From Bulleidia sp. zg-1006 (lineage in GTDB: Bacteria; Bacillota_I; Bacilli_A; Erysipelotrichales; Erysipelotrichaceae), in assembly GCF_016812035.1 (NCBI RefSeq), contig NZ_CP069178.1, positions 620,001 to 684,000 on the forward strand: a DNA stretch of 64,000 bases. Reading direction: 5' to 3'. A model generated the notes under the pieces. It had not been told where the DNA came from and ran no database searches. It saw only the letters and a program-made list of their open reading frames with translations. Below are positions 63,580 to 64,000 of the stretch, piece after piece. Position 1 is the first letter of the stretch; the number at the start of each line of letters is the position of its first letter. The position numbers and the translations under genes were made by a program.

Positions 63580-63594
63580 TATAATGAACTCATG
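63580..63594 (+). promoter_or_regulatory. -10 box adjoining the start of the tet-like GTPase
   Basis: TATAAT at 63580-63585 lies 6 nt before ATG63592, with no Shine-Dalgarno between. A leaderless transcript is predicted. No TGn extension here. Confidence 0.45.
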
Positions 63595-64000
63595 CAAAAA
63601 AAGACAGTTTTAGGAATAGTAGCCCATGTGGATGCTGGTAAGACAACTTTAGTTGAAAATTTACTTTTTCAAACGAAAACCATTCAAAAATTAGGACGTG
63701 TCGATCATAAAAATTCCTTCTTGGATTATGACCATCAAGAAAGAGAAAGGGGCATTACAATCTATAGTAAAGAAGCGTATTTTACATATCGAGACTGTAC
63801 ATTCTATTTAATGGATACCCCGGGGCATACTGATTTTGCTAGTGAAATGGAACGTTCTTTATCGGTATTGGACATGGCGATTGTTTTAATCAATGGTCAA
63901 GACGGTGTTCAACCACACAGCAAAACAATTTGGAATATCTTAAAGAAACACCATATTCCAACCATTCTTTTTGTGAATAAAATGGATATTTCTTATCTGA
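63592..64000 (+). CDS. Tet(M)/EF-G-like translational GTPase, N-terminal part
   Basis: The window ends inside this gene; 136 codons are visible. The G domain has GIVAHVDAGKTTLVENLL (G1), RERGITI (switch I), MDTPGHTDFASEMERSLSVLD (G3) and VNKMD (G4). It resembles the ribosomal protection family Tet(M)/Tet(W) more than EF-G, for example in the RSLSVLD segment. Chromosomal homologues without resistance activity are common in Firmicutes, so resistance is not claimed. A start by a predicted leaderless promoter is notable. Confidence 0.75.
   Translation, partial: MQKKTVLGIVAHVDAGKTTLVENLLFQTKTIQKLGRVDHKNSFLDYDHQERERGITIYSKEAYFTYRDCTFYLMDTPGHTDFASEMERSLSVLDMAIVLINGQDGVQPHSKTIWNILKKHHIPTILFVNKMDISYL

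Noticed and set aside
1-64000. CRISPR arrays, rRNA genes, prophage modules
   Set aside because: No regularly spaced direct repeats, no rRNA sequence and no phage structural genes were seen.
63592-64000. Calling the partial GTPase a tetracycline-resistance gene
   Set aside because: Only the G domain is visible, which is shared with non-resistance relatives.

Overview
This is chromosomal DNA of a low-GC Gram-positive bacterium (Firmicutes). Signs are the nusA-rnpM-infB-rbfA operon, an L20-type leader on infC-rpmI-rplT, a T-box on alaS, the ireB-ruvX-DUF1292-mltG block, Spx, Asp23 and two FemAB-type ligases. Gene content and protein style suggest the Erysipelotrichaceae (Bulleidia/Solobacterium-like); that placement is inference and was not checked against a database.

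Layout. 0.2-4.9 kb: rimP-nusA-rnpM-infB-rbfA. 4.9-7.5 kb: accessory island 1, an LPXTG/Cna-B surface protein flanked by IS3-type transposase remnants in opposite orientations. 7.5-12.9 kb: a compact type VII secretion-like locus (two Esx-type proteins, a lipoprotein with an SLH-like segment, an 873-residue EssC-like ATPase, a small protein). 12.9-19.1 kb: truB, ribF, an rRNA methyltransferase, a divergent RelA/SpoT-fold protein, asp23, infC-rpmI-rplT and tRNA-Glu(CTC). 19.2-30 kb: two FemAB ligases, a surface C69 peptidase, a deoxynucleoside kinase, gltX, tRNA-Gln(CTG), rdgB, trmL, ridA and a YitT protein. 30-41.4 kb: trpS, spx, mnmA-recD2, T-box alaS, ireB-ruvX-DUF1292-mltG-nudix-udk and greA. 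41.4-48.2 kb: comEA-comEC-like-holA-sdaA-U32-mscL, with chained overlaps. 48.3-53.3 kb: accessory island 2, an AT-rich decaying patchwork of conjugative-transposon genes, an HTH/membrane pair, orphan membrane protein and lipoprotein, tnpW and the anchor of a lost surface protein. 53.4-64 kb: smc-ftsY-ylxM, ackA, nrnA, an ABC exporter, a DEAD-box helicase and the start of a Tet(M)/EF-G-like GTPase.

How it fits together. Most genes serve translation, tRNA modification, DNA maintenance and the cell envelope. Two themes stand out. First, the rbfA-truB interval, often uninterrupted in Firmicutes, holds both a mobile surface-protein cassette and a minimal T7SS-like locus. Second, several genes (truB, rdgB, yitT-like, mnmA, holA, the tet-like GTPase) have a good -10 box only 6-9 nt before the start codon and little or no Shine-Dalgarno, which predicts leaderless mRNAs. 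The two islands end in a matching double hairpin whose first stem differs in sequence but keeps its pairing, so they appear to carry the same kind of cassette.
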